A stretch of DNA of 64,000 bases from Profundibacterium mesophilum KAUST100406-0324 (GCF_009835145.1 NZ_APKE01000005.1:1-64000); one strand, 5' to 3'; numbered from the stretch's first letter, positions 25,781 to 35,580 are shown. Program-made: numbers and translations. The notes: a model not told the origin generated them from the sequence alone.

Positions 25781-27127
25781 ATGAAAAAATTCGTGATGGC
25801 CGCCGCCGGTGGTACGCTGGCGGGGATTGTCCTGACCACCCAGGTCGCGGGACCGCTGATTGCACAGGAGACAGCCTCCAAGAGCAGCGTCTACGAACAG
25901 CTCGACCTTTTCGGCGACATCTTCGAGCGGATCCGGGCGCAATATGTCGAGGAGGTCGAGGAGAAGGACCTCATCGAGGCTGCGATCGACGGGATGCTGA
26001 CCTCGCTTGACCCGCATTCGAGCTACCTGTCGCCGGATGATGCCGCCGCGATGCGGGTGCAGACGCGCGGCGAGTTCGGCGGCCTTGGCATCGAGGTGAC
26101 GCAGGAGGAGGGCTTCGTGAAGGTCGTCTCCCCGATGGACGGCACCCCCGCCGACATCGCCGGGATGGAAGCGGGCGACTTCATCACCCATGTCGACGGC
26201 GAATCGCTTCTCGGGCTGACCCTCGAGGACGCGGTCGAGCTGATGCGCGGGCCCGTCGGCAGCGAGATCATCGTCACCGTCGTGCGCGAGGGCCGCGACG
26301 AGCCCTTCGACGTGTCGATCATCCGCGACACGATCAAGCTGACGGCCGTGCGCACCCGCAACGAGGGCAACACGGTTGTCCTGCGCGTCACGACCTTCAA
26401 CGACCAGACCTTCCCCAACCTCAAGGAAGGGCTCGAGAAGCAGGTCGAGGAACTCGGCGGCATGGATAAGATCAACGGCATCGTGCTCGATCTGCGCAAC
26501 AATCCCGGCGGCCTGCTCACCCAGGCGATCCGTGTCTCGGACGCCTTCCTCGAGGAGGGCGAGATCGTCTCGACCCGCGGGCGCGAGGTGGCCGACAGCG
26601 ACCGCTTCAACGCGACCGCAGGCGATCTGGCCAATGGCAAGCCGATGGTCGTCCTGATCAACGGCGGCTCGGCCTCCGCCTCCGAGATCGTCGCCGGCGC
26701 CCTGCAGGATCACCGCCGCGCCATCGTCGTGGGCACCAAGAGCTTCGGCAAGGGTTCGGTGCAGACGGTCATGCCGCTGCGGGGCGATGGTGCGATGCGC
26801 CTGACGACGGCGCGCTACTACACCCCGTCCGGCCGCTCGATCCAGTCGCTCGGCGTCTCGCCGGACATCGTGGTGCAGCAGCCCCCGCGCACGCCCGAGG
26901 AGGAGACCGAGGAGGACGAGGATCTGGCACGCCCGCTGCGCTCGGAGGCCGATCTGCGCGGCGCCATCACCAACGATTCGGTGAGCGAGGACGAGCAGCG
27001 CATCATCCGCGAGGAGCAGGAGCAGGCCGAGGAAGCCGCCAAGCTGCGCGACGAGGATTACCAGCTCGCCTACGCGATCGACATCCTCAAGGGCCTCTCG
27101 GCGCTGGGCAGCGACGGCGCCGAGTAA
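25781..27127 (+). CDS. ctpA: S41-family C-terminal processing peptidase
   Basis: This exported serine protease has 448 residues: a signal/anchor at residues 1-28, then LTSLDPHSSYLSP, a PDZ domain (about 85-170, EFGGLGIEVTQEEGF), and the S41 catalytic core. The nucleophile Ser is in NGGSASASEIVAGALQD (about residue 310) and the Lys in GTKSFGKGSVQT. Such enzymes trim or degrade periplasmic and membrane proteins. The acidic, glutamate-rich C-terminal tail (EEETEEDEDL) is common in alphaproteobacterial members. Confidence 0.95.
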   Translation: MKKFVMAAAGGTLAGIVLTTQVAGPLIAQETASKSSVYEQLDLFGDIFERIRAQYVEEVEEKDLIEAAIDGMLTSLDPHSSYLSPDDAAAMRVQTRGEFGGLGIEVTQEEGFVKVVSPMDGTPADIAGMEAGDFITHVDGESLLGLTLEDAVELMRGPVGSEIIVTVVREGRDEPFDVSIIRDTIKLTAVRTRNEGNTVVLRVTTFNDQTFPNLKEGLEKQVEELGGMDKINGIVLDLRNNPGGLLTQAIRVSDAFLEEGEIVSTRGREVADSDRFNATAGDLANGKPMVVLINGGSASASEIVAGALQDHRRAIVVGTKSFGKGSVQTVMPLRGDGAMRLTTARYYTPSGRSIQSLGVSPDIVVQQPPRTPEEETEEDEDLARPLRSEADLRGAITNDSVSEDEQRIIREEQEQAEEAAKLRDEDYQLAYAIDILKGLSALGSDGAE

Positions 27128-27147
27128 TCCCGCGCGCTCTGCCGCGA

Positions 27148-27176
27148 GCATCGGGGGCGAGCCGCGCCCCCGATGC
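27148..27176 (+). terminator. Hairpin after ctpA, terminator-like
   Basis: A 12-bp perfect stem (GCATCGGGGGCG with CGCCCCCGATGC) closes a five-base loop 20 bases past the ctpA stop. Only CTT follows, so it may be a weak or Rho-assisted terminator. Confidence 0.5.
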
Positions 27177-27247
27177 CTTCTGCGCGAAGCCGCTCGCCCC
27201 GATCTTCGCGCCCCGATCCCGTGACACGAGCCCAAGGAGAGCCGCAA

Positions 27248-27730
27248 ATGGCATCCCCCGCCGATCCCGCCGATCTTCCCTATCGCCCCTGTGCCGGCGT
27301 CATGCTAGTCAACCCGGTGGGGCTGATCTTTGCCGGCGAGCGGATCGACACCCCCGGCGCGTGGCAGATGCCCCAGGGCGGGATCGACCCCGGCGAGACC
27401 CCGCGCGAGGCCGCCCTGCGCGAGCTCGAGGAAGAGACCGGGGTGCGCCGCGGCCGCGTGCGAATCGAGGCCGAAAGCCCGGATTGGATCACCTACGAGC
27501 TGCCGCCGGAGCTTCTCGGGAAGCTGTGGGGCGGGCGTTATCGCGGGCAGAAGCAGCGCTGGTTCCTGATGCGCTTCGACGGCTCGGACGACGAGGTGGA
27601 TATCGACCGCCCCCATCCGGAATTCTCCGCCTGGGACTGGCTTCCGGCCGATCGTCTGCTGCAAAGCATCGTGCCGTTCAAGCGCGAGGTCTACATGCAA
27701 GTCCTGAACACGTTCTCCCCCAAGCTCTGA
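27248..27730 (+). CDS. rppH: RNA pyrophosphohydrolase (NUDIX)
   Basis: RppH removes pyrophosphate from 5' triphosphate mRNA ends, which starts their decay. The 160 residues carry the NUDIX box [22 protein letters not shown] (residues ~44-65) and the RppH-type C-terminal motifs [13 protein letters not shown] and [15 protein letters not shown] precedes the ATG by about seven bases. Confidence 0.95.
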   Translation: MASPADPADLPYRPCAGVMLVNPVGLIFAGERIDTPGAWQMPQGGIDPGETPREAALRELEEETGVRRGRVRIEAESPDWITYELPPELLGKLWGGRYRGQKQRWFLMRFDGSDDEVDIDRPHPEFSAWDWLPADRLLQSIVPFKREVYMQVLNTFSPKL

Positions 27731-27909
27731 GCGCCTGCGGCGGCACTGCCGTATTCGCCGGACCCTTCTCCCGGCTGCCCCATCGACTCCTCCCTTCGGG
27801 TAAGCGGGCCGTTTGGCGCAGCGCGGCGTCTTCCCGATCGATCCTCCCACGCCGCGCAGCGTCGAAGGGAAGCCTGCGCATAACGGGGGTGGCATAAGGT
27901 CGCGTTATG

Positions 27910-27924
27910 GAACAAAAGGTGAAT
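27910..27924 (+). promoter_or_regulatory. Candidate LexA (SOS) box upstream of dnaE2
   Basis: GAAC, seven bases, GAAT, starting 47 bases before the dnaE2 ATG. The alphaproteobacterial LexA site is GTTC-N7-GTTC, or GAAC-N7-GAAC on the other strand, so this matches at seven of eight positions and has the common A-rich spacer. dnaE2 genes are typically LexA-controlled. Confidence 0.55.
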
Positions 27925-27956
27925 ATCCGCCTTGAAAGCCAAACAGGCACGGTGCC

Positions 27957-30900
27957 ATGACTTCACGACCTTCCTTGCCGCAAGATGCCGGCCGCCCCTG
28001 GGCGCGGTTCGGGACACCCGCCTGCCCGGAACTTTCGGCGCAGTCGAACTTCACGTTTCTGACGGGTGCCTCGCATCCCGAGGAATACGTGGACCGTGCC
28101 GGGCTGCTGGGGATCCCGGCCATTGCCATCGCCGACGAGAACTCGGTGGCGGGGATCGTGCGGGCGCATACCCATCTGCGCGAGATGGCGCGGCTGGCCC
28201 GTCTGCGCCGTGCCGCCGATGCCGATCCGATCGGCCCGCCCTGTCCCCCGGAGCTTTCGCGCCCGGGCGCGGGGGGGCTTGCGATCCTGTCTGTGCCGCG
28301 CCTGCTCCCGGCGGCGCGGATCGTGACATGTGACGGCTTTGCCATGACCATGCTGCCACGCGACAGGACGGCCTGGGGGCGGCTTTGCCGGCTTCTGACC
28401 GCCGGACGCCGCAGGGCGCCGAAAGGCGGCTGCGAGATACGCACCGAGGACCTGCTGGAGTGGTGCGAGGGCTCCGAGCTGGTTCTGCACGCGCCCCCGC
28501 TCGATGCGTCCGGGGCGCCGCCGACCGCCTGGCGCGGCACGGCACTGCGCCTGCTGGGCCGGTTCGGCGGTCATGTCTCGCTGATGTTGGCGCCGGTCTA
28601 TGACGGCCAGGACAAGGATCGGTTCGCCGCGCTGGAGCGGCTCGCCGAGGCGCTGTCCCGGCAGGGCGGGGCGCCCCTGCCGCTCGCCGCCTCCGCCCTG
28701 CCGATGATGCATCACGGCGCGCGCCGGCGGCTGGCGGACGTGTTGACGGCGATCCGGATCGGCTGTCCGGTCGAGCGTCTGGGCCGCGCGGCGCTGCCCA
28801 ATGCCGAGCAACGTCTGCGCGGGCCAGCCGAGATGGCGCGGCTCTTCGCCGGCTACGCGCACGCCCTCGATCATGCGCGCGAGATCGCGGCGCGCTGCAC
28901 CTTTTCCCTCGACGAGCTGCGCTACGAATACCCCTCCGAGACGGATGGCACCGAGAGCGCCGATCAGCGTCTGGCGCGCCTTGCGCAGGAAGGGTTGCGC
29001 TGGCGCTATCCCTCCGGGGCGCCCGGCCATGTGCGCAAGCTTCTGGCCCATGAGCTGCGCCTGATCGGCAAGCTGGGCTACGCGCCCTATTTCCTGACCG
29101 TGAACGACATCGTGGCTTTTGCGCGCGGGCGCGGCATCCTGTGCCAGGGGCGCGGCTCGGCGGCCAATTCGGTGGTGTGCTACTGCCTCGGCGTGACCTC
29201 GGTGAGCCCCGAGATCGGCACCATGGTCTTCGAGCGTTTCGTCTCCGAGGCGCGCGACGAGCCGCCGGATATCGACGTCGATTTCGAGCACGAGCGCCGC
29301 GAGGAGGTGATCCAGTATATCTACGAGCGTTACGGCCGGCACCGCGCCGGGCTTTGCGCCACCGTGATCCATTACCGCGGCAAGAGGGCGATCCGGGAGG
29401 TGGGCCGGGCCATGGGCCTGTCGGAGGACACGCTGGCCGCCCTCTCCTCGCAGCTTTGGGGCTTTTTCGGCACGAATGGCATCGAGACGCACCGGATGAA
29501 GGAAATCGGGCTTAACGCCGCCGATCCGCGGCTGGCCCGCACGCTCCAGCTCATCGGCGAGATCATTGGCTTTCCGCGCCACCTGAGCCAGCATGTCGGC
29601 GGTTTCGTGATTACCGAAGGGCGTCTCGACGCGCTGGTGCCGGTCGAGAACGCGGCTATGGAGGAGCGCACGGTCATCTGCTGGGACAAGGATGACATCG
29701 ACACGCTCGGCATTCTCAAGGTCGATATTCTCGCCCTCGGGATGCTCAGCTGCCTGCGCCGCTCCTTCGACCTGATCGCGCAGCATCACCGCACCCGCTA
29801 CGACCTTGCCACCCTGCCGGCGGAGGATCCCGCGACCTATGACATGCTGTGCCAAGCCGACAGCCTCGGGGTGTTCCAGGTCGAAAGCCGGGCGCAGATG
29901 AACTTCCTGCCCAGAATGCGCCCGCGCACCTTCTACGACCTGGTGATCGAGGTCGCGATCATCCGGCCCGGCCCGATCCAGGGCGACATGCTGCATCCCT
30001 ACCTGCGCCGCCGCTCGGGCGAGGAGGAGGTGAGCTTTCCCTCCGACGCGCTGGGCGCGGTGCTCGGCAAGACGCTGGGCGTGCCGCTCTTCCAGGAGCA
30101 GGCGATGCAGATTGCCATCGTCGGCGCGGGCTTCAGCCCCGACGAGGCCGACCGCCTGCGCCGGGCGCTCGCCACTTTCAAGAAGCTGGGAAACATCAGC
30201 GAGTTCCGCAGCCGCTTTCTGCGCGGCATGCGCCAGAACGGCTACGACGCCGAGTTCTCCGAGCGCTGTTTCGCGCAGATCGAGGGCTTCGGCAGCTACG
30301 GCTTTCCCGAAAGCCATGCGGCGAGTTTCGCGCTGTTGGTCTATGCCAGCGCGTGGATCAAGCGGCATCATCCGGGCATCTTCGCCTGCGCGCTTCTCAA
30401 TTCGCAGCCCATGGGCTTCTACGCGCCGGCGCAGATCGTGCGCGACGCGCGCGAGCACGGGGTCGACGTGCGCCCCGTCTGCATCAATGCGAGCTACTGG
30501 GATTGCGTGATGGAGCCCGACGGGCAGGGGGGGCTCGCCCTGAGGCTGGGGCTGCGGATGGTCAAGGCGCTGCGCGAGGACGAGGCCCGCTGGCTCCCGG
30601 CGGCGCGCGGCAACGCCTATCTTTCGGTTCAGGATGTCTGGCGGCGCGCGGGCCTGGGTCCGCGGCAGTTGCAGGTTCTGGCGGAGGCCGATGCCTTCGC
30701 CGGTCTGGGGATGAGCCGCCGCGACGCGATCTGGGAGGCCAAGGCGCTTGCCGGAACCGAGCCGCTTCCGCTCTTTGCCACCGACATGGACGGTGAGGCG
30801 ATCCACGAGCCGGCCGCGCATCTTCCCGCGATGAGCGCGGGAGAGCAGGTGGTCGAGGACTATGTCGCCATGCGCCTGACCTTGCGGGCCCATCCGATCT

Positions 30901-31076
30901 CCTTCCTGCGCGCCCGCCTGACGCCGCCCGCCGGCGGCCCGCCCCCGGCAACAGATCGGGGCGATCCGCCCCCGGACGCACGGCGCCTGTCCAACCTGCG
31001 CGGCCTGTCGCGCAGCGATGCCTGGGCGGCGCCGGGCGAGGATGGCAGCGGAAAGTGCATCACCACCCGCGATTGA
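27957..31076 (+). CDS. dnaE2: Error-prone DNA polymerase DnaE2 (ImuC) with a shortened C terminus
   Basis: DnaE2 is a C-family polymerase used in mutagenic translesion synthesis in the SOS response, normally with ImuA and ImuB. The 1039 residues show an N-terminal PHP domain (NFTFLTGASHPEEYV, IADENSVAGIVRAH), the polymerase active-site region PPDIDVDFEHERREEV (about 438), RPGPIQGDMLHPYLRRR and FPESHAASFALLVYASAW. A helix-hairpin-helix segment lies near 900. After the conserved AHPISFLR only about 55 low-complexity residues remain, where full-length family members continue for ~140 with an OB-fold. imuA and imuB are not next to it. Confidence 0.9.
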   Translation: MTSRPSLPQDAGRPWARFGTPACPELSAQSNFTFLTGASHPEEYVDRAGLLGIPAIAIADENSVAGIVRAHTHLREMARLARLRRAADADPIGPPCPPELSRPGAGGLAILSVPRLLPAARIVTCDGFAMTMLPRDRTAWGRLCRLLTAGRRRAPKGGCEIRTEDLLEWCEGSELVLHAPPLDASGAPPTAWRGTALRLLGRFGGHVSLMLAPVYDGQDKDRFAALERLAEALSRQGGAPLPLAASALPMMHHGARRRLADVLTAIRIGCPVERLGRAALPNAEQRLRGPAEMARLFAGYAHALDHAREIAARCTFSLDELRYEYPSETDGTESADQRLARLAQEGLRWRYPSGAPGHVRKLLAHELRLIGKLGYAPYFLTVNDIVAFARGRGILCQGRGSAANSVVCYCLGVTSVSPEIGTMVFERFVSEARDEPPDIDVDFEHERREEVIQYIYERYGRHRAGLCATVIHYRGKRAIREVGRAMGLSEDTLAALSSQLWGFFGTNGIETHRMKEIGLNAADPRLARTLQLIGEIIGFPRHLSQHVGGFVITEGRLDALVPVENAAMEERTVICWDKDDIDTLGILKVDILALGMLSCLRRSFDLIAQHHRTRYDLATLPAEDPATYDMLCQADSLGVFQVESRAQMNFLPRMRPRTFYDLVIEVAIIRPGPIQGDMLHPYLRRRSGEEEVSFPSDALGAVLGKTLGVPLFQEQAMQIAIVGAGFSPDEADRLRRALATFKKLGNISEFRSRFLRGMRQNGYDAEFSERCFAQIEGFGSYGFPESHAASFALLVYASAWIKRHHPGIFACALLNSQPMGFYAPAQIVRDAREHGVDVRPVCINASYWDCVMEPDGQGGLALRLGLRMVKALREDEARWLPAARGNAYLSVQDVWRRAGLGPRQLQVLAEADAFAGLGMSRRDAIWEAKALAGTEPLPLFATDMDGEAIHEPAAHLPAMSAGEQVVEDYVAMRLTLRAHPISFLRARLTPPAGGPPPATDRGDPPPDARRLSNLRGLSRSDAWAAPGEDGSGKCITTRD

Positions 31077-31305
31077 GCGCCCGCGCGGGCCGGGCTCCGC
31101 CGGCGTCCGGCCGGCGCGCCCGCGCGGTTTTCACCCGCGGGCCTGCTTCCATCCACGGCCCGGCCTGATCCGGGCCCGCCGCGTCTTGCCGGGTCTTGCC
31201 GGGGCGGGGACAATCGCATTGTGCCCGTGAGGGGCCTCGCCTAATCTGTGCGCGCGCAGCCACACCCCCGCCACAGGCCGCCGAATTTCCAGGAAAGGAG
31301 CCGCC

Positions 31306-32289
31306 ATGAGCGATGCGGAACAGCGCAGCATCACCATCGAGGACCTCTCGCGGCAGCTCGTCACGACGCCGAACAAAACCCGCCGGCAGATCTACACGAT
31401 CCGCTCGGAGGGGATCGACATCCCGGTCAGGGTGATCGACGTGCCCGGAACCGGCGCGGCCGATGCACCGCTGGTCTTCGTCTTCCATGGCGGCTTCAAC
31501 CGCGCGCAGCCCTATCCGTTCTTCTATGGAAGCCGGTTCGTCGGCCGGCCCGATACCGCGCCGCGCACGGTGATCGCGCTGTGCGACCCGACGCTCGCCC
31601 TCTCCGACAGCCTGCGCTTCGGCTGGTTCGCGGGGGCCGAGGGGGTGGATGTGCCGGGGGCGGTGCGCACCTTGCTGGCCGCCTTCGTCGCGCAGATCGC
31701 CCCGAGCCGGGTGATCGTCACCGGAGGCTCGATCGGGGCCCATGCCGTGCTCACCCACGCGCGCGAGCTGCCGGGAAGCATGGTGGTCCTGGCCAATCCG
31801 CTGCCGCGCATCGACGACTACCACCAGCCTTCGGTGAGGGAGTATTTCAACCTGTGCTGGCCGGGCCATCCCGCACGTGCCGCCGATGTCCCGCAGGTCG
31901 TCAACGATGCCTCCCTGGCCTATTCCGACATGACCCTGCACAACGAGTTCGTGATCCTGCTCAACGCGACCGATCCGCATATCTATCGACAGGCGGCGCC
32001 GATGCTGGCCAATCTCGGCGGCCGCACCGCCGAGCCGGAACGGATCCTGCCGGTTTCCTATTTCTTCCCCGAGCATGCCGGGCATGCCTTCCCGCCGGAC
32101 GAGCTGACGGCATGGGTTGATGCCGCCGTGATGGCCCCCGAGCCAACCGCCCGCATGGCCGCCCTGACCCGCGAGAAGCTGCGCGCCGGCGAGGCCCGGC
32201 CCGCCCGCGCCAAGGCCACGCGCGACGATCCGCTCGACATCGAACTGGCCGCGCAACTGGTGCGCGCCACCCAAGAGGCCCGCACATGA
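31306..32289 (+). CDS. Predicted alpha/beta-hydrolase-like protein paired with a GSCFA gene
   Basis: The 327 residues include a strand with FVFHGGFNRAQP (residues ~57-68, oxyanion-type HGG) and a nucleophile-elbow-like GGSIGAHAVLTHA at 140-152 with Ser 142. A late EHAGHAF may supply the histidine. It resembles alpha/beta hydrolases, but I cannot assign a family or substrate and see no signal peptide. A purine-rich AAGGAG site lies seven bases before the ATG. The stop overlaps the ATG of the GSCFA gene (ATGA), so the two are translated together and probably act in one pathway. Confidence 0.65.
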   Translation: MSDAEQRSITIEDLSRQLVTTPNKTRRQIYTIRSEGIDIPVRVIDVPGTGAADAPLVFVFHGGFNRAQPYPFFYGSRFVGRPDTAPRTVIALCDPTLALSDSLRFGWFAGAEGVDVPGAVRTLLAAFVAQIAPSRVIVTGGSIGAHAVLTHARELPGSMVVLANPLPRIDDYHQPSVREYFNLCWPGHPARAADVPQVVNDASLAYSDMTLHNEFVILLNATDPHIYRQAAPMLANLGGRTAEPERILPVSYFFPEHAGHAFPPDELTAWVDAAVMAPEPTARMAALTREKLRAGEARPARAKATRDDPLDIELAAQLVRATQEART

Positions 32290-33320
32290 GCGCCCATCCC
32301 TATGCCGGACTGCCGGCCCGCGCCTTCTGGAAGAAGGCGATCGCCGAGCGGCACTTCCTCGATCTCGAGGGGCTCGGCACCCCGATAAGACTGTCGCGCG
32401 AGGACCGCGTGGCAACCGCCGGGAGCTGTTTCGCCCAGCATATCGGCAACCGCCTGCAAGCGGCCGGCGCGCGCTATCTCGATTACGAGCCCGCGCCAAC
32501 CGGCTGGTCACAGGGCAACGCACGCAAACACGGGTTCGGCGTCTATTCCGGCCGTTACGGGAATATCTACACGACGCGGCAACTGCTCCAGCTGGCGCGC
32601 GAGGCGACGGGCGCGGACGTGCATGAGCCGGTGATCTGGGAGCGGGACGGGCGGTATTTCGATGCGCTGCGCCCCTCCGTCGACCCGGCGGGCCATGCCC
32701 GTCCCGAGGATGTCGTTCTGCTGCGCCAGGCGCATCTCGAGGCGGTGGCCCGTCTCCTCGACGATCTCGATGTCCTGGTCTTCACGCTCGGGCTGACCGA
32801 AACGTGGGAGGACCGGCGGACGGGGCGCGTCTTTCCCGCCGCGCCCGGCACCATCGCCGGGCAATACGATCCGGCCAGCATCGATTTCGTGAACCTGCGC
32901 CATGGCGCGATCATGGACGATCTGACCGCGTTCCATGCCCTGCTCAAGGCGCGCAATCCCAAGGCGCGCATGGTGCTGACCGTCTCGCCGGTGCCGCTGA
33001 CGGCGACGGCCTCGGGCGAGCATGTGCTTGCCGCGACGACCTATTCCAAATCGGTGCTGCGCGCCGCCGCCGGCGATTTCGCCGCCGATCATGACGATGT
33101 GAGCTACTTCCCCTCCTACGAGATCATCACCGCGCCGGCGGCGGCGGGGATGTTCTTCAACCGCGATCTGCGCAGCGTGAACGGCGCGGGGGTCGATTAC
33201 GTGATGAAGACCTTCTTCTCGGTGCTCGAGGGGTTCGAGCCGGACGCGGCGCAGGGCACGGATATCCACGATCTCGACCTGATCTGCGAAGAGGGCGCGT
33301 TGGAGAAATACGCCGGCTGA
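32286..33320 (+). CDS. GSCFA-domain protein
   Basis: This 344-residue protein has the signature AGSCFAQHIG at residues 45-54, followed by VFTLGLTETW (about 160) and VLTVSPVPLTAT. These are arranged like blocks I, III and a later strand of SGNH-type esterases, to which the GSCFA family is related. The Ser of GSCFA would be the nucleophile. Function is not established; such genes are often near surface-polysaccharide functions. It overlaps the upstream hydrolase gene by four bases and ends convergently with the penicillin-binding protein gene. Confidence 0.88.
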   Translation: MSAHPYAGLPARAFWKKAIAERHFLDLEGLGTPIRLSREDRVATAGSCFAQHIGNRLQAAGARYLDYEPAPTGWSQGNARKHGFGVYSGRYGNIYTTRQLLQLAREATGADVHEPVIWERDGRYFDALRPSVDPAGHARPEDVVLLRQAHLEAVARLLDDLDVLVFTLGLTETWEDRRTGRVFPAAPGTIAGQYDPASIDFVNLRHGAIMDDLTAFHALLKARNPKARMVLTVSPVPLTATASGEHVLAATTYSKSVLRAAAGDFAADHDDVSYFPSYEIITAPAAAGMFFNRDLRSVNGAGVDYVMKTFFSVLEGFEPDAAQGTDIHDLDLICEEGALEKYAG

Positions 33321-33342
33321 CCGCGCCGCACCGGCTGCACTG

Positions 33343-33376
33343 GCCGCGCCGGCCGCCCCGAGGGGGCCGGCGCGGC
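33343..33376. terminator. GC-rich hairpin between convergent genes
   Basis: A 12-bp perfect stem (GCCGCGCCGGCC with GGCCGGCGCGGC) with a ten-base loop sits between the convergent GSCFA and penicillin-binding protein stops. There is no U-run on either side; a bidirectional role is inferred from position. Confidence 0.45.
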
Positions 33377-33381
33377 GCGGC

Positions 33382-35580
33382 TCAATTCCCCCCGAGCAAC
33401 CCTCCGAGAACTTCCAGAAGCACCCGTTCGGCCATTTCCGCGGGGCTTTCGCGCCGCGGTTGGCCCGCTTGCGGTTCGGGAGCGGGCGCTTGGTCGCGGG
33501 CGATCGTCTCCGCGGGCGGGGGCGCTGCGGGCGGCGGCGGCGCGTAGGCCGGCAGATCCATCGGCAGCGGCCGCGCAGGTTGCCCCCCTTCGATCCGCAG
33601 CATCGCCTCCTTCCAGATCTCGGCCGGCAGGCCGCCTCCCGTCACGCCCGTCAGGGGCGTATTGTCGTCATAGCCCATCCAGACGCCGGCGACGTAATCG
33701 GCGGTGAAGCCCAGGAACCAGGCATCCCGCGCGGCCTGCGTGGTGCCCGTCTTGCCGGCGGCCTCGCGATCGGGAAGCCTGGCGCGCGTGCCCGTTCCCT
33801 CCTCGACGACGCGGCTCATCATCCAGACGAGCTTGCGGGCGGCCTCCTGAGAGATGACCCTCTCGCCCAGACCGCCGGCCTGGCCGATCAGCGGGGTCGA
33901 GTTGGCCTGCAGGCGCAGCTCGCTCAGGCCGTAGGGCGTGACCGAACTGCCGCCGTTGAGGATCCCGGCATAGGCGCCGGTCATCTCCAGAAGGGTCGAT
34001 TCGGACGCACCCAGCGCCAGTGCCGGCCCGGAGGCCAGATCGCTGACGATGCCGAAATCCTCGGCCACCTTGCGCACGTTCTCCCGGCCGATCCGCTCCG
34101 AGAGCCTGACAGCGGGAATGTTCAGCGAATCGCGCAACGCCTCCGCCAGTGTCACGTCACCGCGGAAGCGGTTGTCGTAATTGTTGGGCGACCAGGCGCC
34201 CGAGCCGGGAATGTTCAGCGTCAGGGGATCGTCGGAGATGAGATCGTAGGGCTCGAAGCCCAGCTCCAGCGCGGCGGCATAGACGAAAGGCTTGAAGGCC
34301 GATCCCGTCTGCCTCTTGGCCATGATCGCCCGGTTGAACTGTCCCGCGACGCCCTTGAACTTGCGCCCGCCGACCATCGCGCGCACGGCGCCGTCCGAAC
34401 TCATGACCACGAGCGCCGCCTGTGCCTTGGAGCCCTCGCGCACCTTGGTCTCGAAGGTTTCGCGCAGGCCCCCCTCGGCGGCTCTCTGGATCTCGGGGTC
34501 GAAGGTGGTGCTCAGGATCACGTCCTCGGTGGTCTTGCCGGCGAGGAAATCCGGCACCGTCTCCATGACCCAGTCGGCGAAATAGCCCCCGGCGCGCGCC
34601 TCGGCCGCCTCGGAGAGGGTCGCCGGCTGCTCGAGCGCGGCATTCGCCTGCTGCGCGGTGAGGTAATCCTGCTCTTCCATCAGCCGGATCACCGTCGCCG
34701 CCCTGTCGCGGCTGCGCTCGATGTTGCTCGTCGGCGCATAGCGCGTCGGCGCGACCAGCAGCCCGGCGAGCATTGCCGCCTCTGCGGGCTGCACCTCGTT
34801 GGCGGACTTTCCGAAATACCGCTGCGCCGCCGCCTCGAAGCCGCGCGTGCCGGCGCCGAGATAGGCCCGGTTGAGATAGATCGTCAGGATCTCGTCCTTG
34901 GAATACTTGGCCTCCATCGCGAGCGCGAAGACCGCTTCCTTGAGCTTGCGCCACAGCGAGCCTTGCCGGCAGTCATCCTCGTAGGCCCGCTCGCTTTCCC
35001 AGGTGTCGGGATCGTAGGGCTCGCCCAGGCAAAGGAGCTTGGCGGTCTGCTGCGTGATGGTCGAGCCGCCGTGACCCGATAGCGGGCCGCGCCCCTCGCT
35101 GAGGTTGATCCTGACGGCACCGGCGACGCCGCGCGGCGAGATGCCGAAATGCTCGTAGAAGCGCCTGTCCTCGGTGGCGATGACGGCGTTGCGCAGGTGA
35201 ACCGAAACCTGTCGCGCGTCGATCTGGCCGCCGAACTGCTCGCCGCGCCATGCGAAGACCTCGCCATGCCGGTCCAGCATCGTCACCGAGCCGCGCGCGC
35301 GCCCATCCAGCAGCTCCGTGACCGGGGGCAGGGTGGTGTAGATGTAGTAGGTCCCGAGCGCGAGAAGCAGGGCGATGATCGCGGTGCCGCGCCAGGCAAG
35401 GCCCCAACCGAGCCGCACGATCCAGCGCACCAGCCCCGTGATCCATCCGATCAGGCCGCGCCTGCGGGCCTTGCGTGCCGCCGGCTTGCGGCGCTTGCGG
35501 GGGGCGGCGGTCTTCTTCTCCGCCGTTCCGCGGCGCCGTTCCGCGACGAGGGGCGGTTTTTTCCTGCCGGTGCCAGTCAT
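33382..35580 (-). CDS. Class A penicillin-binding protein (PBP1A-type transglycosylase/transpeptidase)
   Basis: This bifunctional enzyme polymerises and cross-links peptidoglycan. From the chosen start (MTGTGRKK, AGGA seven bases upstream) it has 732 residues: a very basic cytoplasmic tail, a transmembrane helix (about 58-78), and a GT51 domain with ATEDRRFYEHFGIS and GGSTITQQTAK. The transpeptidase domain follows, with SAFK in RQTGSAFKPFVY (Ser nucleophile), DSLNIP (SxN) and KTGTTQ. A proline-rich tail closes it. The frame is open to 35769, but that part is not family sequence. It is divergent from glnK-amtB. Confidence 0.92.
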   Translation of the reverse strand: MTGTGRKKPPLVAERRRGTAEKKTAAPRKRRKPAARKARRRGLIGWITGLVRWIVRLGWGLAWRGTAIIALLLALGTYYIYTTLPPVTELLDGRARGSVTMLDRHGEVFAWRGEQFGGQIDARQVSVHLRNAVIATEDRRFYEHFGISPRGVAGAVRINLSEGRGPLSGHGGSTITQQTAKLLCLGEPYDPDTWESERAYEDDCRQGSLWRKLKEAVFALAMEAKYSKDEILTIYLNRAYLGAGTRGFEAAAQRYFGKSANEVQPAEAAMLAGLLVAPTRYAPTSNIERSRDRAATVIRLMEEQDYLTAQQANAALEQPATLSEAAEARAGGYFADWVMETVPDFLAGKTTEDVILSTTFDPEIQRAAEGGLRETFETKVREGSKAQAALVVMSSDGAVRAMVGGRKFKGVAGQFNRAIMAKRQTGSAFKPFVYAAALELGFEPYDLISDDPLTLNIPGSGAWSPNNYDNRFRGDVTLAEALRDSLNIPAVRLSERIGRENVRKVAEDFGIVSDLASGPALALGASESTLLEMTGAYAGILNGGSSVTPYGLSELRLQANSTPLIGQAGGLGERVISQEAARKLVWMMSRVVEEGTGTRARLPDREAAGKTGTTQAARDAWFLGFTADYVAGVWMGYDDNTPLTGVTGGGLPAEIWKEAMLRIEGGQPARPLPMDLPAYAPPPPAAPPPAETIARDQAPAPEPQAGQPRRESPAEMAERVLLEVLGGLLGGN

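Noticed and set aside
31077-31140. GC-rich inverted sequence followed by TTTT after dnaE2
   Set aside because: The pairing is imperfect with several alternative folds; I could not define a single terminator stem.
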